From positions 62,501 through 85,000 of the forward strand of contig CAUYUJ010001756.1 of the NCBI GenBank assembly GCA_963575745.1: a stretch of 22,500 nt of DNA. Direction: 5' to 3'. The stretch comes from Prorocentrum cordatum. Lineage: Eukaryota > Sar > Dinophyceae > Prorocentrales > Prorocentraceae. The notes below the pieces were generated by a model, which ran no database searches, was not told where the DNA came from, and was given only the letters and a program-made list of their open reading frames with translations. The position numbers were made by a program, and so were the translations under genes. Numbering within the stretch: the stretch's first letter is position 1; each line of letters begins with the position of its first letter. Positions 1-8,533 of this stretch are shown here, piece after piece.

Positions 1-204
1 ATTGGGGAGACAGGGCGCGGGCGGGCGGGGCCTCAGGCGGCCGGAGGGTGCGGAGAACAGGCGGTGCCGAAGAGCTTAACACAGGAAAAGGTCCGCCTGG
101 GACAGGAGCCTTGGGGCGAAGTCCCAGAGGGAGAGCGAAGTGGTGTTACCGTCAAGAGACTGATGGACCCCGACCCCCGACGGCGTGATTTTCTCACAAC
201 GTCG
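1..204. other. GC-rich stretch without a recognised gene
   Basis: I see no motif, domain or repeat match here beyond GC-rich sequence. Open frames on both strands run through it but have no recognisable protein content and continue into the repeats to the right. Confidence 0.5.
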
Positions 205-345
205 ACCCCCAGGGGTCTGGACCCTTTCGCCGGGGCCGGTTCTGCACTCCGAGTCGCTTTTTGACGGTCCCGAGGCCCGGCGGGGACCTCCCGAGGGCGA
301 AAAGAGCCAAAAACCTCCCGTCGTGATTTTTGTCACGACGCGAGG
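205..345. repeat. Dispersed repeat R4, copy a
   Basis: This stretch aligns by eye with 9716-9838 and 10437-10550. Shared landmarks, in order, are a CCCC(A/G)GG..CCGGTT/CTGGTT block, CGAG(T/C)CG(C/T)TTTT followed by GG(A/T)CC or GACGG, CGAGGCCCGGCG(G/A)GG, and an AAAACCTCCCGT block. The copies are clearly diverged. No coding capacity is evident. Confidence 0.7.
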
Positions 346-379
346 GGGTCTGGGGAGCACGCGCGGAGGCAAACCAAAA

Positions 380-402
380 AACACACACACACACACACAC
401 AC
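380..402. repeat. (AC)n dinucleotide microsatellite
   Basis: About eleven to twelve uninterrupted AC units follow a short A run. Confidence 0.95.
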
Positions 403-458
403 GCCGTCGGAGGTCCTGCGCCCCCCCCGTGGGGCCCGCGGGCCGGCAGGGCTCGGGC

Positions 459-690
459 CTCTGGCCATCGCTCGGGCGTTCATTCCCTGTGTTTTTTCGG
501 CTTCGCGCGTGGTTTTTTCGCCAAATGACCAAGGATGCTCCTCCTCCTCCCTGCCTCCTCCCTCCCTCCCTCCCTCCCTCCCTCCTCCTCCCCCCCTCCC
601 TCCTCCCCCTGCTCCTCCCTCCCTCCCTCCCTCCCTCCCTCCTCCTCCTCCGAAGGAAAAATGCACACGTCCGAGCGATGCCGAGGCCTC
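459..690. repeat. Dispersed repeat R3, copy a, with an internal CCT expansion
   Basis: It matches 9575-9706: CTGGCCATCNCTCGG near the left end, then CGTGG(T/C)TTTTTCGCCAAATGA, CAAGGATGCTCCTC, and after a gap GAAGGAAA followed by CACAC and TCCGAGCGATGCC. In this copy the middle is a CCT/CCTC tract of about 115 bp (538-652). The other copy has about 25 bp of mixed sequence there. Confidence 0.75.
538..652. repeat. Pyrimidine-rich CCT/CCTC microsatellite
   Basis: Imperfect CCT and CCCT units on the plus strand, inside repeat R3. The orientation is opposite to most GGA tracts of the window. Confidence 0.9.
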
Positions 691-772
691 CCGCGCGGCC
701 GGCCTCGGGAACGGGGCCAGGGGCCGCCCACGGAGCGCTCTCGCGAGGAGGCGCGCGGCCGCGGCACGGCGT

Positions 773-888
773 GCCGAGGCGGGGAGAGCCCCAGGGGAAG
801 CCAACTGAAAGGGGCCCCAGGACACACAAACAGGGCCGAGGCGGGGAGAGCCTCTGGGGAAGGCAACGGAAGGGGCCCCAGGACACAC
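773..888. repeat. 62-bp tandem duplication
   Basis: The unit beginning GCCGAGGCGGGGAGAGCC at 773 recurs at 835 with a few substitutions. Both units carry GGGGAAG and GGGGCCCCAGGACACAC. The second unit runs into repeat R2 copy a. Confidence 0.8.
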
Positions 889-992
889 CAATAAATACAC
901 CCACAAATGAACATAGTCCCCATATGTTTCAAATTTTCGCGTTGTTTGTCTCCCCCCCCCCACCTCCCATATTCTCCCATATTTTCTGGGGA
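872..992. repeat. Dispersed repeat R2, copy a (incomplete)
   Basis: Landmarks shared with copies at 1026-1190, 8084-8245 and 9842-9980 are GGACACAC followed by A(A/T)(A/G)AAT(A/G)CAC, a (T)CTCCCCCCC run, CTCCCATAT, and a TTCCCATAT or TTCTGGGGAA block. This copy lacks the right-hand TGTGTCTGYGTGTTTTT end. Confidence 0.7.
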
Positions 993-1025
993 ACCAACTG
1001 AGGAACCTCCGCTGCACGGCGTGCC

Positions 1026-1190
1026 TCCGGGGACACACAATTAAATACACACACGTAAAAATTGTCCCCATCTGTTCCTATATATTTTCGGGTGCTTTCG
1101 TCTCCCCCCCAACTCCCATATGTTCCCCTATTTTCTGGGGAATCGCCGATTAGTTGTGTCTGCGTGTTTTTGTTTCCCTCCTGACCAACG
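1026..1190. repeat. Dispersed repeat R2, copy b
   Basis: A complete-looking copy: GGGGACACACAATTAAAT, a run of C with AACTCCCATATGTTCCCC, TTTTCTGGGGAA, then TTGTGTCTGCGTGTTTTTGT and CCTCCTGACCAAC at the end. It is about 165 bp and lies directly beside the incomplete copy a. Confidence 0.8.
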
Positions 1191-1879
1191 AGCACCCGGA
1201 ACCTCAGCTGGGGGAGGGGGGGGGGTCCGCGGCGAGTCGATGGAAAACCAGAGGGGGCCTGCTCTGGATCAGGAACCTGCCGCAGACAGGTCGACCCCCT
1301 ATCTCCGACCTTGCGCACAGCGCCGAACGCAACGGCCGCGATGAGGATAAACGGAGCCAACCGCCACCCCACACCTCTCCCGGGGTGCGCTCTGACCAAG
1401 GTTTCCGAGGCGAATCAAGCCGCGGCGACGAGGGTCAACTCAGGAGGACCAGAAAGTCTGCGAAACGTTTACAGCCCCCACATGTAGATTCGCGAGAAGG
1501 GTGTGACAATTCAGACCCGCGCAAGAGGGCTCAAATGTATAGACCCTGACCAAGCAAGAATTGTCGACCCCGACCTGGAAGACTTTGAAATTTAGACCGC
1601 GCGCGAAAAGCGGCGGTTTACCTTTGGGGGTGCTTCAGGTACATTTCCACTGCCGTTCGCCGCTTCCTGAAAGTTGGGGAAGCTGGCGGAGGGTAGCGAT
1701 ATCGGTAACTCTGCCCCCTCCGGCTACAGTCCACCCCGTATAGTACGGATGCGCGGTAAGGATGCAAGGGCCTTGGAAAGGACATGTTAACGTTTCTCGA
1801 ACGAGATTGGCCAGCGAGGGTCGCTAAGGATGGGCCGAATGGGCAAGAATACAATAATCTTGGAAATTGTGAATCCTGA
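1191..1879. other. Non-coding stretch with R5 fragments
   Basis: No protein domain is recognised. Two pieces resemble repeat R5: 1378-1445 (CCGGGGTGCGCTCTGACCAA..TTTCCGAGGCGAATCAAGCCGCGGCGACGAGGG) and 1690-1712 (GGGTAGCGATATCGGTAAC). They look like the two ends of a third, interrupted R5 copy. Confidence 0.45.
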
Positions 1880-2075
1880 CTGCGCGGGGTTGACACGGGG
1901 AGACCAACAAGTACGAATACCGCTACTTCCCGGACTTTTCCCCGGGTGCGTTCTGACGGAGATTCCGAAGCGAATCCAGCGGTGGCGACGCGGGCCTCCC
2001 AGGAGGGCGAAAGAGGGGAAAACGGTCGAAGGGTAGCTGTATGGGTACCTGTTGCCTCCTCCTGTGTCTGTACCC
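1880..2075. repeat. Dispersed repeat R5, copy b
   Basis: It is alignable to 7425-7590. Common blocks are GGGTTGA or GCGTTGA followed by GGGGGAG-type sequence, CC(A/G)GGTGCGTTCTGAC or a close form, GAATCCAGC(G/A)GTGGCGAC, GGGCCTCCC, and GAAGGTAGC/GGGTAGC plus GTATNGGTACC. It lies just downstream (coding sense) of methyltransferase exon 4. Confidence 0.75.
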
Positions 2076-2103
2076 CTCCCCGTTGCCCTGGCCCTCGCCC
2101 CTC

Positions 2104-2200
2104 TTTTGGACTCCCCCGGGAAAGAAAAAGAGAGAGAGAGAGAAAAGAAAAAAAAAGAGAGAGAGAGAGAAAAAGAAAGAGAGACAGAAAAATACGAGAG
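2104..2200. repeat. GA/AAAG purine tract
   Basis: An almost pure purine run of GA and AAAG units on the plus strand. On the minus strand this is a CT-rich tract about 30 nt downstream of the exon 4 donor. Confidence 0.9.
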
Positions 2201-2233
2201 ACAGCAGCGACGGAGGGATGAACCCACCCTTAC

Positions 2234-2351
2234 GACGAAAGTGAATTGCATGGGGTCCTCGGTCACGACGACGGCGGCGCCCCCGGGCGCCAGCAGCGAC
2301 GCCAGCCCGCGCCAGATGGCGGCTTGGACTTCCGGGGGATCCACGGCGGCG
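2234..2351 (-). CDS. Methyltransferase exon 4: LLAPGG segment
   Basis: The exon encodes 39 full codons with nearly all third positions G or C. It reads DPPEVQAAIWRGLASLLAPG and then GAAVVVTEDP. This is the typical late-fold segment of class I SAM methyltransferases: the helix before, the L-x-PGG turn, and the following hydrophobic strand. The acceptor is CGGCAG at 2352, with C-rich sequence upstream. The donor is a canonical GTAAGG at 2233. The single leading C completes a Gly codon begun by exon 3. The D-x-x-Y signature of METTL21-type lysine methyltransferases would fall just before this segment and is not present (G-A-A-V), so the substrate is open. The next exon is not identified and probably lies beyond the left edge. 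Confidence 0.72.
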
Positions 2352-2454
2352 CTGCCGACGGCCGGGGGGCACGTCGGAGCGGCCGCGCGCGGCGAGGAGC
2401 TCGGCGGCGCTGCGCCGGGGAGTGTTTTCGGCGGTGGGTTTATGCTCCCTGGGG

Positions 2455-2638
2455 GAAGAGTGGGAAGGGGAGGGGGAGGGGGAGGGGGGAGGGGGATGGG
2501 GAGGAGGAGGAGGGAGGAGGAGGAGGGAGGAGGAGGAGGAGAAGGAGGAGGGTGAGGGGGAAGGGGAGGAGGAGGAGGAGGAGGAGGAGGAGGAGGAGGA
2601 GGAGGAGGAGGAGGAGGAGGAGGAGGAGGAGGAGGAGT
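2455..2638. repeat. GGA/GGGGA microsatellite
   Basis: GGGGAG units grade into (GGA)n on the plus strand. On the coding strand this is a CCT tract starting about 100 nt upstream of the exon 4 acceptor. Long Glu, Arg or Gly frames across it are products of the repeat. Confidence 0.95.
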
Positions 2639-2882
2639 AAGAGCCGTGGAGCCGCGGAGAACAGAGGGGCGAACCCACGCGAGAGGTCTGCCCCACGAAG
2701 AGTACAGCCTCATCGCGCAGCGGTCCACCCTCCGCCCCCGCAGGGGGAGGACCCCCCTCCTCGCGTGCAGGGGAGGCCGCTCGCTCATCGGCGAGGAGCT
2801 TACGCAACGCGGTCGAGGTACAGGTCAGCGCCTCGTCGCCCCGCGACTCGCTGCTCATGCGGGATGGCGGTGGTGGGTAGGG
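2639..2882. other. Intronic spacer, no gene seen
   Basis: Mixed-composition sequence between the GGA tract and a MITE-A copy. No motif is recognised on either strand. Confidence 0.5.
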
Positions 2883-3042
2883 TTAAGTCGGGCTTGTCCC
2901 TCTACAGGAGGAATATTCAACAATTGTCGAAGAAAGCATATATCGGTACGAGGTTTTGACATTTTTTGGCGTTTGGGGATATGTTTTAACTATTTCCATG
3001 TGTCCTTCAGAATCCCCCTGTAGGGGGACAGGCCCGACCTAA
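2883..3042. mobile_element. MITE family A, copy 1 (complete)
   Basis: About 160 bp bounded by inverted repeats. The left end starts TTAAGTCGGGCTTGTCCCTC, and the right end is its complement with four mismatches over 30 bp. The interior is AT-richer than its surroundings and does not code. The element ends in TTAA/CTAA, which suggests a TA-rich target preference, but a duplication is not certain. Related copies lie at 19212-19370, 19828-19988 and 20533-20698, with a single end at 8823-8852. Confidence 0.85.
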
Positions 3043-3405
3043 GCGAAGGGGGGCGGTCGGATGACCTCCTCATTGCAAAGTCCTTCCCGACTATCGGCCC
3101 CTGCCAAAACATAGGACACGTGTAAGTGGTCTGGTGCCCCAGGGCGAGCAGGCACGAAGGCCCCTTGGGACTTCTGGACCACACGGCCCCGCCACACCAC
3201 CAAATGCACGATCCCCGCGCCTGGCATCTCAAGGTGGCTCCAGCGTCACGGGCCCGGGCAAGGTGCCGCGGGGCGGAAGCCCAAAAAACGAGCCGGCATG
3301 CTGACACCAAGCCGTGAAGCGCACATGGCAACGTCAATGTCCCCGCGGCGTGCGGCCAAACACCAGGATGCAGTACCCAGCAAAACAGTAACTGCCCCCT
3401 CGCCG
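3043..3405. other. Intronic spacer, no confirmed gene
   Basis: GC-rich non-repeat sequence. A 62-codon minus-strand frame (3039-3227) has mixed codon use and no recognised motif, and it runs into the MITE end, so I do not call it a gene. Confidence 0.5.
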
Positions 3406-3760
3406 CGGGGAGGGGGAGGAGGAGGTGGTGGAGGAGGAGGAGGAGGAGGAGGGCGAGGAGGATAACTAGGAGGAAAGAGGAGGAGGAGGAGGAGGAGGAG
3501 GAGGTGGAGGAGGAGGAGGAGGAGGAGGAGGAGGGAGGTGGAGGCTGCGGGAGGCAGGGGGTGGGAGGAGGAGGAGGAGGAAGAGATGGAGGAGGGGAAG
3601 GAGGCAGAGGAGGAGGACGGGGGGATGAGGGGGAGGAGGAGGAGGAGGAGGAGGAGGAGGAGGAGGAGGAGGAGGAAGAGATGGAGGAAGGACGGAGCAC
3701 GCGCAAGGAGGACGAGGAATGAGGACATGAGGATGGGGGAGGAGGAGAAATGAAGGGGAT
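3406..3760. repeat. Long GGA microsatellite
   Basis: About 350 bp of imperfect (GGA)n with GGGGA, GGT and GAC interruptions on the plus strand. Confidence 0.95.
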
Positions 3761-3994
3761 AGGAAGAGGGACGCGAGGACCCCAAAGACTCCTCTAACAG
3801 AGAAGGCCAGAGAAGGGGAGACCTCAGGGTGTGGGGAGGATGTAGGAAACGAAAAGGAGGAGGTAATCCCACCAGCCCTTTGGGCCGAGGTGGTCTAGTA
3901 ATATTTGTAGTTCCTCTTCCAAGAAACTCTTCCCCTCCGGGAGATTTACCCCACACCTCCCTGACATTTTTCGGGGCGGTCCGTGATAGGCTAG
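3761..3994. other. Spacer, nothing recognised
   Basis: Mixed sequence leading from the GGA tract into the degenerate array. No domain or structured repeat is seen. Confidence 0.5.
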
Positions 3995-4510
3995 GGCGTC
4001 TAAGATGGCCCAAAGTGGCTTCAAGAGGGTGCCCGATGCTTCAAGGTGGCCTGCAAGATGGCTCAAGACAGCCGACGATGGCTCAAGATAGACGGGCGCC
4101 ACAAGACGGTTCCAAATGCGCTCGGAGCCTTCATCAGGACAACCCAGGGAGGCCAACATCCGCACACAAACCAAAAGAACACAAACGATTTGCTACGTCA
4201 TGGCCCAAGAGACGCTCAAGTGGGGCCCAAGAGCCCCCCCAAAACAGCCCCCGAAGCGCCCACGAGCGGCCCACAGGGGCTCAAAGACGCGATTTTGATG
4301 GCCTCATGGGGGCGAGGCAAATCGAATACCCCCCCTTTTTGATCGATGGTCTCCAGCCTGTCCCCAAGAGGCCCTCCAGGGCTCCCAAGTGACCGCCAAG
4401 GGAGCTCCGCTCCAAGAGGGCCCCACGATGGCCTCATGACCCCCCAGAGGAGCCCCCAAAGGACCCCCCCGAAGAGCCCCACGAGGGCTCCAAGTGGCGA
4501 CCTTGAAGGC
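3995..4510. repeat. Degenerate array of CCAAGA/GATGGC units, orientation 1
   Basis: Short words such as CAAGATGGC, GGCTCAAGA, CCCCCAAGAG and GCCCCA recur every roughly 10-25 bp without a fixed period. The reverse-complement words (CTTGGGGCC, GCCATCTTGG) fill 20940-21560, so the two are related arrays in opposite orientation. Open frames through it are rich in Pro, Lys and Arg and have no domain. Confidence 0.75.
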
Positions 4511-4530
4511 TATCTACGTCATCGCTGTCC

Positions 4531-4738
4531 CCCTCCTCCTCCTCCTCCTCCTCCTCCTCCTCCTCCTCCTGCTCGTCCTTGCCCGAATCGTGTTCCTTTT
4601 CCTGCCCCTCCTCTGCCTCATCGTCGTGGTCGTCGTCGTCCTCCTTCTTCTCCTCCTTCTCCTCCTCCTCCTCCTTATCCTCCTCTTCCTCTTCCTCCTC
4701 CTCCTCCTCCTCCTCCTCCTCCTCCTCCCCCTCCCCTC
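4531..4738. repeat. CCT microsatellite
   Basis: Imperfect (CCT)n with GTC and TTC interruptions on the plus strand, opposite in sense to the neighbouring GGA tracts. Confidence 0.95.
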
Positions 4739-5139
4739 GTCCCTACGCGGGCTGCAGCCATGGCCTGAAAATTCCCTCCAAGGCCGCCACCATGCTGCCA
4801 CAAATCTTTCTGTTCGCCCTGATTGCCCGCTTTGTGTCACTGGCATGTGTCTCTTTGTTCCGTTCCCCGTCAACTCTCATGAACAAAATGTTTGGATGGG
4901 ATGGAAGCGTCAAACCGTCTATAGGTTGAGGCAGGGATGTGAATGGGGGCGGTGAAAAAAGGGAACGGAAGGAGGCAAGGGGATGCTCGAATGGGTCATG
5001 AGGTTGTTTTGGACGGTTTCCGAAAATTCAATGGATACCCTCCTCGTAATTACGCACCCATCCAACTCACCCCCACTCCTACCCACCCATCGCGCTGTTC
5101 CGCCATGGGAGACCAACACGGAGGGGGAAAAGGAAAACA
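4739..5139. other. Spacer, nothing recognised
   Basis: Mixed-composition sequence with no convincing reading frame, repeat match or RNA gene. Confidence 0.5.
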
Positions 5140-5216
5140 CGAAAGGGGGAGCAGGAGGGGAATGTCGGAATTGCGGGGGGGAGAGTGGGGAGGAGAAGGA
5201 GGAGGAAGAGGAGGAC
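5140..5216. repeat. Short purine-rich GGA tract
   Basis: GGGGGA/GGA-rich run, interrupted, on the plus strand. Confidence 0.8.
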
Positions 5217-5920
5217 AATGACAACTGCAAGCCCAAAACTCATCAACGATGTTGTAACAAACTTTCCAATCACGTCCCGTCCTCCCCGCAACCCCCAAAC
5301 GAATTCCTTCTCATTGAACGCAGCGAATGTCAAATTGAAAGGCAGCCGCTTGAGGTTACTCAATCGCGCCAACACACCATTCCTGGGGCTTCAACGCCGC
5401 GCGTCAACGGGACCCTTGCATCCGGACACGAAGCCGTGCTAGAACGCGGTCCGTTGGATTTCGTACGTCGAATCAACGCTATTGCTGCGCCTCAACAGCC
5501 GTCAAATTACCAAAAGCACCATTCCTGGGACTTCAACCGCAACTTGTAAGACGCCGCGGCGACAGCCACGTGTTGAACGCGCCACCCGCCCTCCAGCCCT
5601 GACGCTGCTGCAAATTTGTAATACGAATGCGCGCGGTGCTAAAACGAAGATCACCGCGGCGCTGAAGCGAGGGCCACATTGGAAAACAACCCGCCCTCAA
5701 TCCGTGAAGAGCTTGCAAGCTTTGAAAAGCGGATATGCGCGGCGCTACGCCGAGAGAGCCCCATTCTTGAAAAACGGCCCGTCCTCGATCTGCGAAGCTG
5801 TTGCGAATTTCGCGCTTCGGAATCACACGTTGCGAGGACGTTCCGGGCGACGCGCCCAGCCACCCCCACCCACGCGTCTGGGGGCGCGACAAGGAAGAGT
5901 TGTCTATAAGGAAATGTGAT
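5217..5920. other. Non-coding stretch with an internal diverged duplication
   Basis: The block ACACCATTCCTGGGGCTTCAAC near 5375 recurs as GCACCATTCCTGGGACTTCAAC near 5517, about 143 bp apart, with weaker similarity around it. No protein domain is recognised in any frame. Confidence 0.45.
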
Positions 5921-5964
5921 AGGGGAGGAGGAGGAGGAGGACGAGGAGAAGGAGGAGGAGGAGG
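5921..5964. repeat. Short GGA tract
   Basis: About 44 bp of (GGA)n with GAC and GAA interruptions. Confidence 0.9.
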
Positions 5965-6739
5965 GTAACGTTTTCCTGCGGGCGACTGGGGCAGCAAGCT
6001 CCGAGAATCAGGAGGCACCTGGGGACTGCAGCACATGCATGAGAGCGCGCTGGGCCACTGAAGGGACGAAGGGAAGACACACTTATACAAACGATGTGAT
6101 ATCTGGCCATGAGCAGCCCACAAGAAACTGGAATAACAACACGGGAAATTCCATATATCATGACCTTGAACGCTCTCAGGGTAAGGAGCTTGAAATGGGA
6201 GAGAAAGTCTGCTGGTTCATCAAAACATCTTTCCCGACGGTCATCTCGAGACAGTCCACCAAAGCGCGGGATTACATATCGCCCTGCTCTGGCATCGAAC
6301 AGAAAGCCGATCTCAAGGACACTGAACCTTTTAGCCCATGCCGCGGTGAAGCGGTTCACCAATTTGTTGAAGCCTCTTCCCTACAACGAGCTCCCAATAC
6401 TTGCGCGAACACCAGCGAGCACAAACTTGAGGTCAGGGCCGTGACTGGGAGGATGGGCCGAGCTGCCTCCGCCCCCAGCATGCCTAAACGAAACATCAGC
6501 CTCCGACGCAGATGAAGCCTCGCAGCACGCTCGACCGCCCAACGCCGATGAGGCCAACTCGATATCGGGATCCACTAGCTCCTTCCGCATAGCACCTCCG
6601 TCTTCAGATACACGAGCATCATCTTGAACTCAATCTTCTTCTGGGCCTGGCACTCGAGGAAAGGCCGACTCTTCCCCAACATCGTCCACCCAAGGCAAGG
6701 TCGGGCCGCAAAAGGCGGTGTCCTGCTCTTCTGTGTCGG
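5965..6739. other. Broken frames on both strands, possible gene remnant
   Basis: The composition is closer to coding DNA than the surrounding repeats. Frames of 100-200 codons exist on both strands (plus 5916-6515; minus 5904-6362 and 6381-6590), but none shows a known motif and they mutually exclude one another. The minus-strand pieces lie directly downstream of the frame at 6740-7393 and could be decayed parts of the same sequence. Confidence 0.3.
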
Positions 6740-7393
6740 TCAAGCGTATTCCTCTGGGCCTGCTAAAATGGCGATGGTCTTCTGGCTCGAACTCCACGTT
6801 GTGCGCGCCTTCAGCTCGCCCGTGAGCTGGCTCCTGTGCCTGCTCGGCGGTGTCGCCGCCCTACGCGCCGAAGAAGAGGCCGCAGGCTGCCACGTACCCC
6901 AAGTATATTCAGCCTCCAGGCTGGATAGATCCTCCACCGCCTCCATCTTCACCCACTCCGACATCCCAGGGTGAGGCGGCCTCGGGGGTGCATGAGGGCC
7001 ACTCGGCGGATCTGATAACACATTCGGCGCCACACCCTTGCCGCCCTTCGCCCTCTGCTTGGAGGGCCTCTCTAATACGTACTTGTTATGCTGCTCCCAC
7101 TTGCCCTCCTGCAACTGCACTTGTCCCACTCTACAGCCGACCCCACCGCCTCTGAAGTGTAACGCGGGTACTGCTGGAACTGGTAGCAGGCGGGCTGCTG
7201 CATCATCGCACCAGGCTGGCATACCGCCAGCCGCCATGAGCCTCGCGGCCCCCATCCGTTCCTGTGGCGGGTGAGCAGGCCGCATGTCTCCTGGAGGTGG
7301 TGGCAACGAGATGGGCGGCGCGCGCGGTGATGCTGATATCCACGACAGCGTCAATGGACAAACGGATGCGCATTTTAGCGGCGTCCCCATCAC
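6740..7393 (-). pseudogene. Unidentified coding-like remnant
   Basis: A 217-codon minus-strand frame. Its last 130 codons look protein-like: a charged stretch (GKWEQHNKYVLERPSKQRAK), a Pro-rich linker, then SEWVKMEAVEDLSSLEAEYT and a Ser/Arg-rich tail. Upstream of about 7150, a neighbouring frame gives a more protein-like reading (QQPACYQFQQYPRYTSEA), which points to a frameshift. I do not recognise the family. An ORF1/gag-like fragment of an old retroelement is one possibility. It lies within the third identified intron of the methyltransferase gene. Confidence 0.35.
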
Positions 7394-7424
7394 CGCAGGC
7401 AGAAGGCATTAACAGCAGATTAAT

Positions 7425-7590
7425 CCCCTGGCGTTGATGGGGGAGCCAAGAGGTTCAATGGACCTCTCCATGGGTGCGTTCTGACCAGAATTTCGAGCCG
7501 AATCCAGCAGTGGCGACTAGGGCCTCCCCCGAGGCCCAAAAAGGCGAAAACGAGGCGAAGGTAGCGGTATCGGTACCTTTTCCTCCTCCG
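7425..7590. repeat. Dispersed repeat R5, copy c
   Basis: It matches 1880-2075: GCGTTGATGGGGGAG, CATGGGTGCGTTCTGACCAGA, GAATCCAGCAGTGGCGACTA, GGGCCTCCC, then GAAGGTAGCGGTATCGGTAC. No coding content is seen. Confidence 0.75.
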
Positions 7591-7738
7591 AGTTGACCTG
7601 CGAGATAGCAGGCCCTGAAGCCGAGCACAGCGCCGTTGGTACAGCCCCAGGGCGTCCTGGTCGCAGATACCGCGCCCGCGATCGTGCAAACCCCGCGCGC
7701 CCGCGCACGTGACTCCTCGAGTCAGAGCGGCGGCTCGA
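7591..7738. other. Spacer between R5 and the GGA tract
   Basis: Mixed GC-rich sequence without a recognised gene or repeat. Confidence 0.5.
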
Positions 7739-7972
7739 GATGAGGAGGAGCACGGAGAGGGAGGGACGGAAGGAGGAACGGAGGGGTGTACGAGGATGAG
7801 GAGGAGGAGCAGGAGGAGGAGGAGGAGAAGGGGGAGGAGGAGGAGGAGGAGGAGGAGGAGGAGGAGGAGGAGGCGGAGGAGGAGGAGGAGGAGGAGGAGG
7901 AGAAAGAGGAGGAGGAGGAGGAGGAGAAAGAGGAGGAGGAGGAGGAGGAGGAGGAGGAGGAGAGGGAACGGC
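7739..7972. repeat. Long GGA microsatellite
   Basis: About 230 bp of (GGA)n with GAAA and GCG interruptions on the plus strand. In the coding sense it is a CCT tract starting about 46 nt after the exon 3 donor. Confidence 0.95.
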
Positions 7973-8018
7973 GGCCCTCGCCCCTCGCCGCGCAGGACGC
8001 CCCGGGCCCCGCATGCAC

Positions 8019-8050
8019 CCGGAGCCCAGCACCACGTCGAAGGTCCCCAC
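8019..8050 (-). CDS. Methyltransferase exon 3: FDVVLGS segment
   Basis: A 32-nt exon that reads VGTFDVVLGS plus two bases of a Gly codon. FDVV(L/I)GS is the strand after motif II in many class I methyltransferases, where the (D/E)FD(V/L)V consensus sits. The acceptor is CCCCCCAGAG at 8051, and the donor is GT at 8018 (GG followed by GTGCATG). It joins exon 2 in phase 0 and exon 4 with a split Gly codon. The exon is very short and its acceptor lies next to repeat R2 copy c, so this is the weakest of the four exons. All its complete codons end in G or C. Confidence 0.55.
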
Positions 8051-8083
8051 CTCTGGGGGGACCCAAGCAGATGCAGTCTGAAG

Positions 8084-8245
8084 TGGCCCCGGGACACACA
8101 GATGAATGCACGCAGGTCCCAGGATCCCCCATCTGTTTCCACATGTTTGGGGGATCTTCGTCTTCCCCCCCACTTCCCATATGTTCCCATGTTTTTGTCG
8201 AAGGAATGGGCAATTATTTGTGCCTGTGTTTTTTCCACTCCTGAC
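8084..8245. repeat. Dispersed repeat R2, copy c
   Basis: GGCCCCGGGACACACAGATG, a C run with CACTTCCCATATGTTCCCAT, then TTTGTGCCTGTGTTTTTTCC and CTCCTGACAAGC. Its left edge is about 34 bp from the exon 3 acceptor. Similarity to copy a seems to continue to the CCCAGAG of that acceptor on the minus strand. Confidence 0.75.
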
Positions 8246-8297
8246 AAGCAACGCGAGTAACAGGGAAACGAACAAGGACATAAAACATAAAAACTCT

Positions 8298-8424
8298 GAG
8301 GTTCGCGCGGACCTCTCGGATCGTCGCTGGGACCCCCTGGCGGCGCTTCAGGCGCCGCCCCTGGCGCGCTCCGCGCGCCAGGGAGGGAGGTCCAGCGCGG
8401 ATCCGAGAAATCCGCGCGGACCTC
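8298..8424. mobile_element. Foldback (long inverted-repeat) element
   Basis: The two arms, each close to 50 bp, are complementary with few mismatches and small gaps. The outer left arm reads GAGGTTCGCGCGGACCTCTC and the complement of the outer right arm reads GAGGTCCGCGCGGATTTCTC. Complementarity continues inward through GGATC, CGCTGG and CCCTGGCG. Only a short GC-rich loop remains. It has no coding capacity, so it is best described as a MITE-like or foldback element. Confidence 0.75.
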
Positions 8425-8533
8425 CGAATTTCTGTGCTTCTGTCATTATTCGTTCCCCTAGGTAGGGACCAGCGCCTTCCTCGAGGTTGCCCCTGTGTCC
8501 TTGCCTCTGCGGCCCGTCCTTTGCGGTTTTCAA

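Noticed and set aside
2422-2640. Long Glu-, Arg-, Pro-, Ser- or Leu-rich reading frames across GGA/CCT and CCG tracts (also 3504-3753, 4494-4955, 7709-8260, 8348-9307, 21511-22488)
   Set aside because: Trinucleotide repeats lack stops in several frames on both strands. The frames have no domain and compete with one another.
3039-3227. 62-codon minus-strand frame
   Set aside because: It runs into a MITE end, has mixed codon use after the first 25 codons, and has no recognised motif.
4010-4100. Spliced-leader-like words (AAGATGGCTCAAG) in the degenerate array
   Set aside because: No stretch reaches more than part of the leader, and the same words recur irregularly as part of the array.
5916-6515. 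199-codon plus-strand frame
   Set aside because: It begins in a GGA tract, has no domain, and overlaps equally long minus-strand frames. It is kept only as possible remnant DNA.
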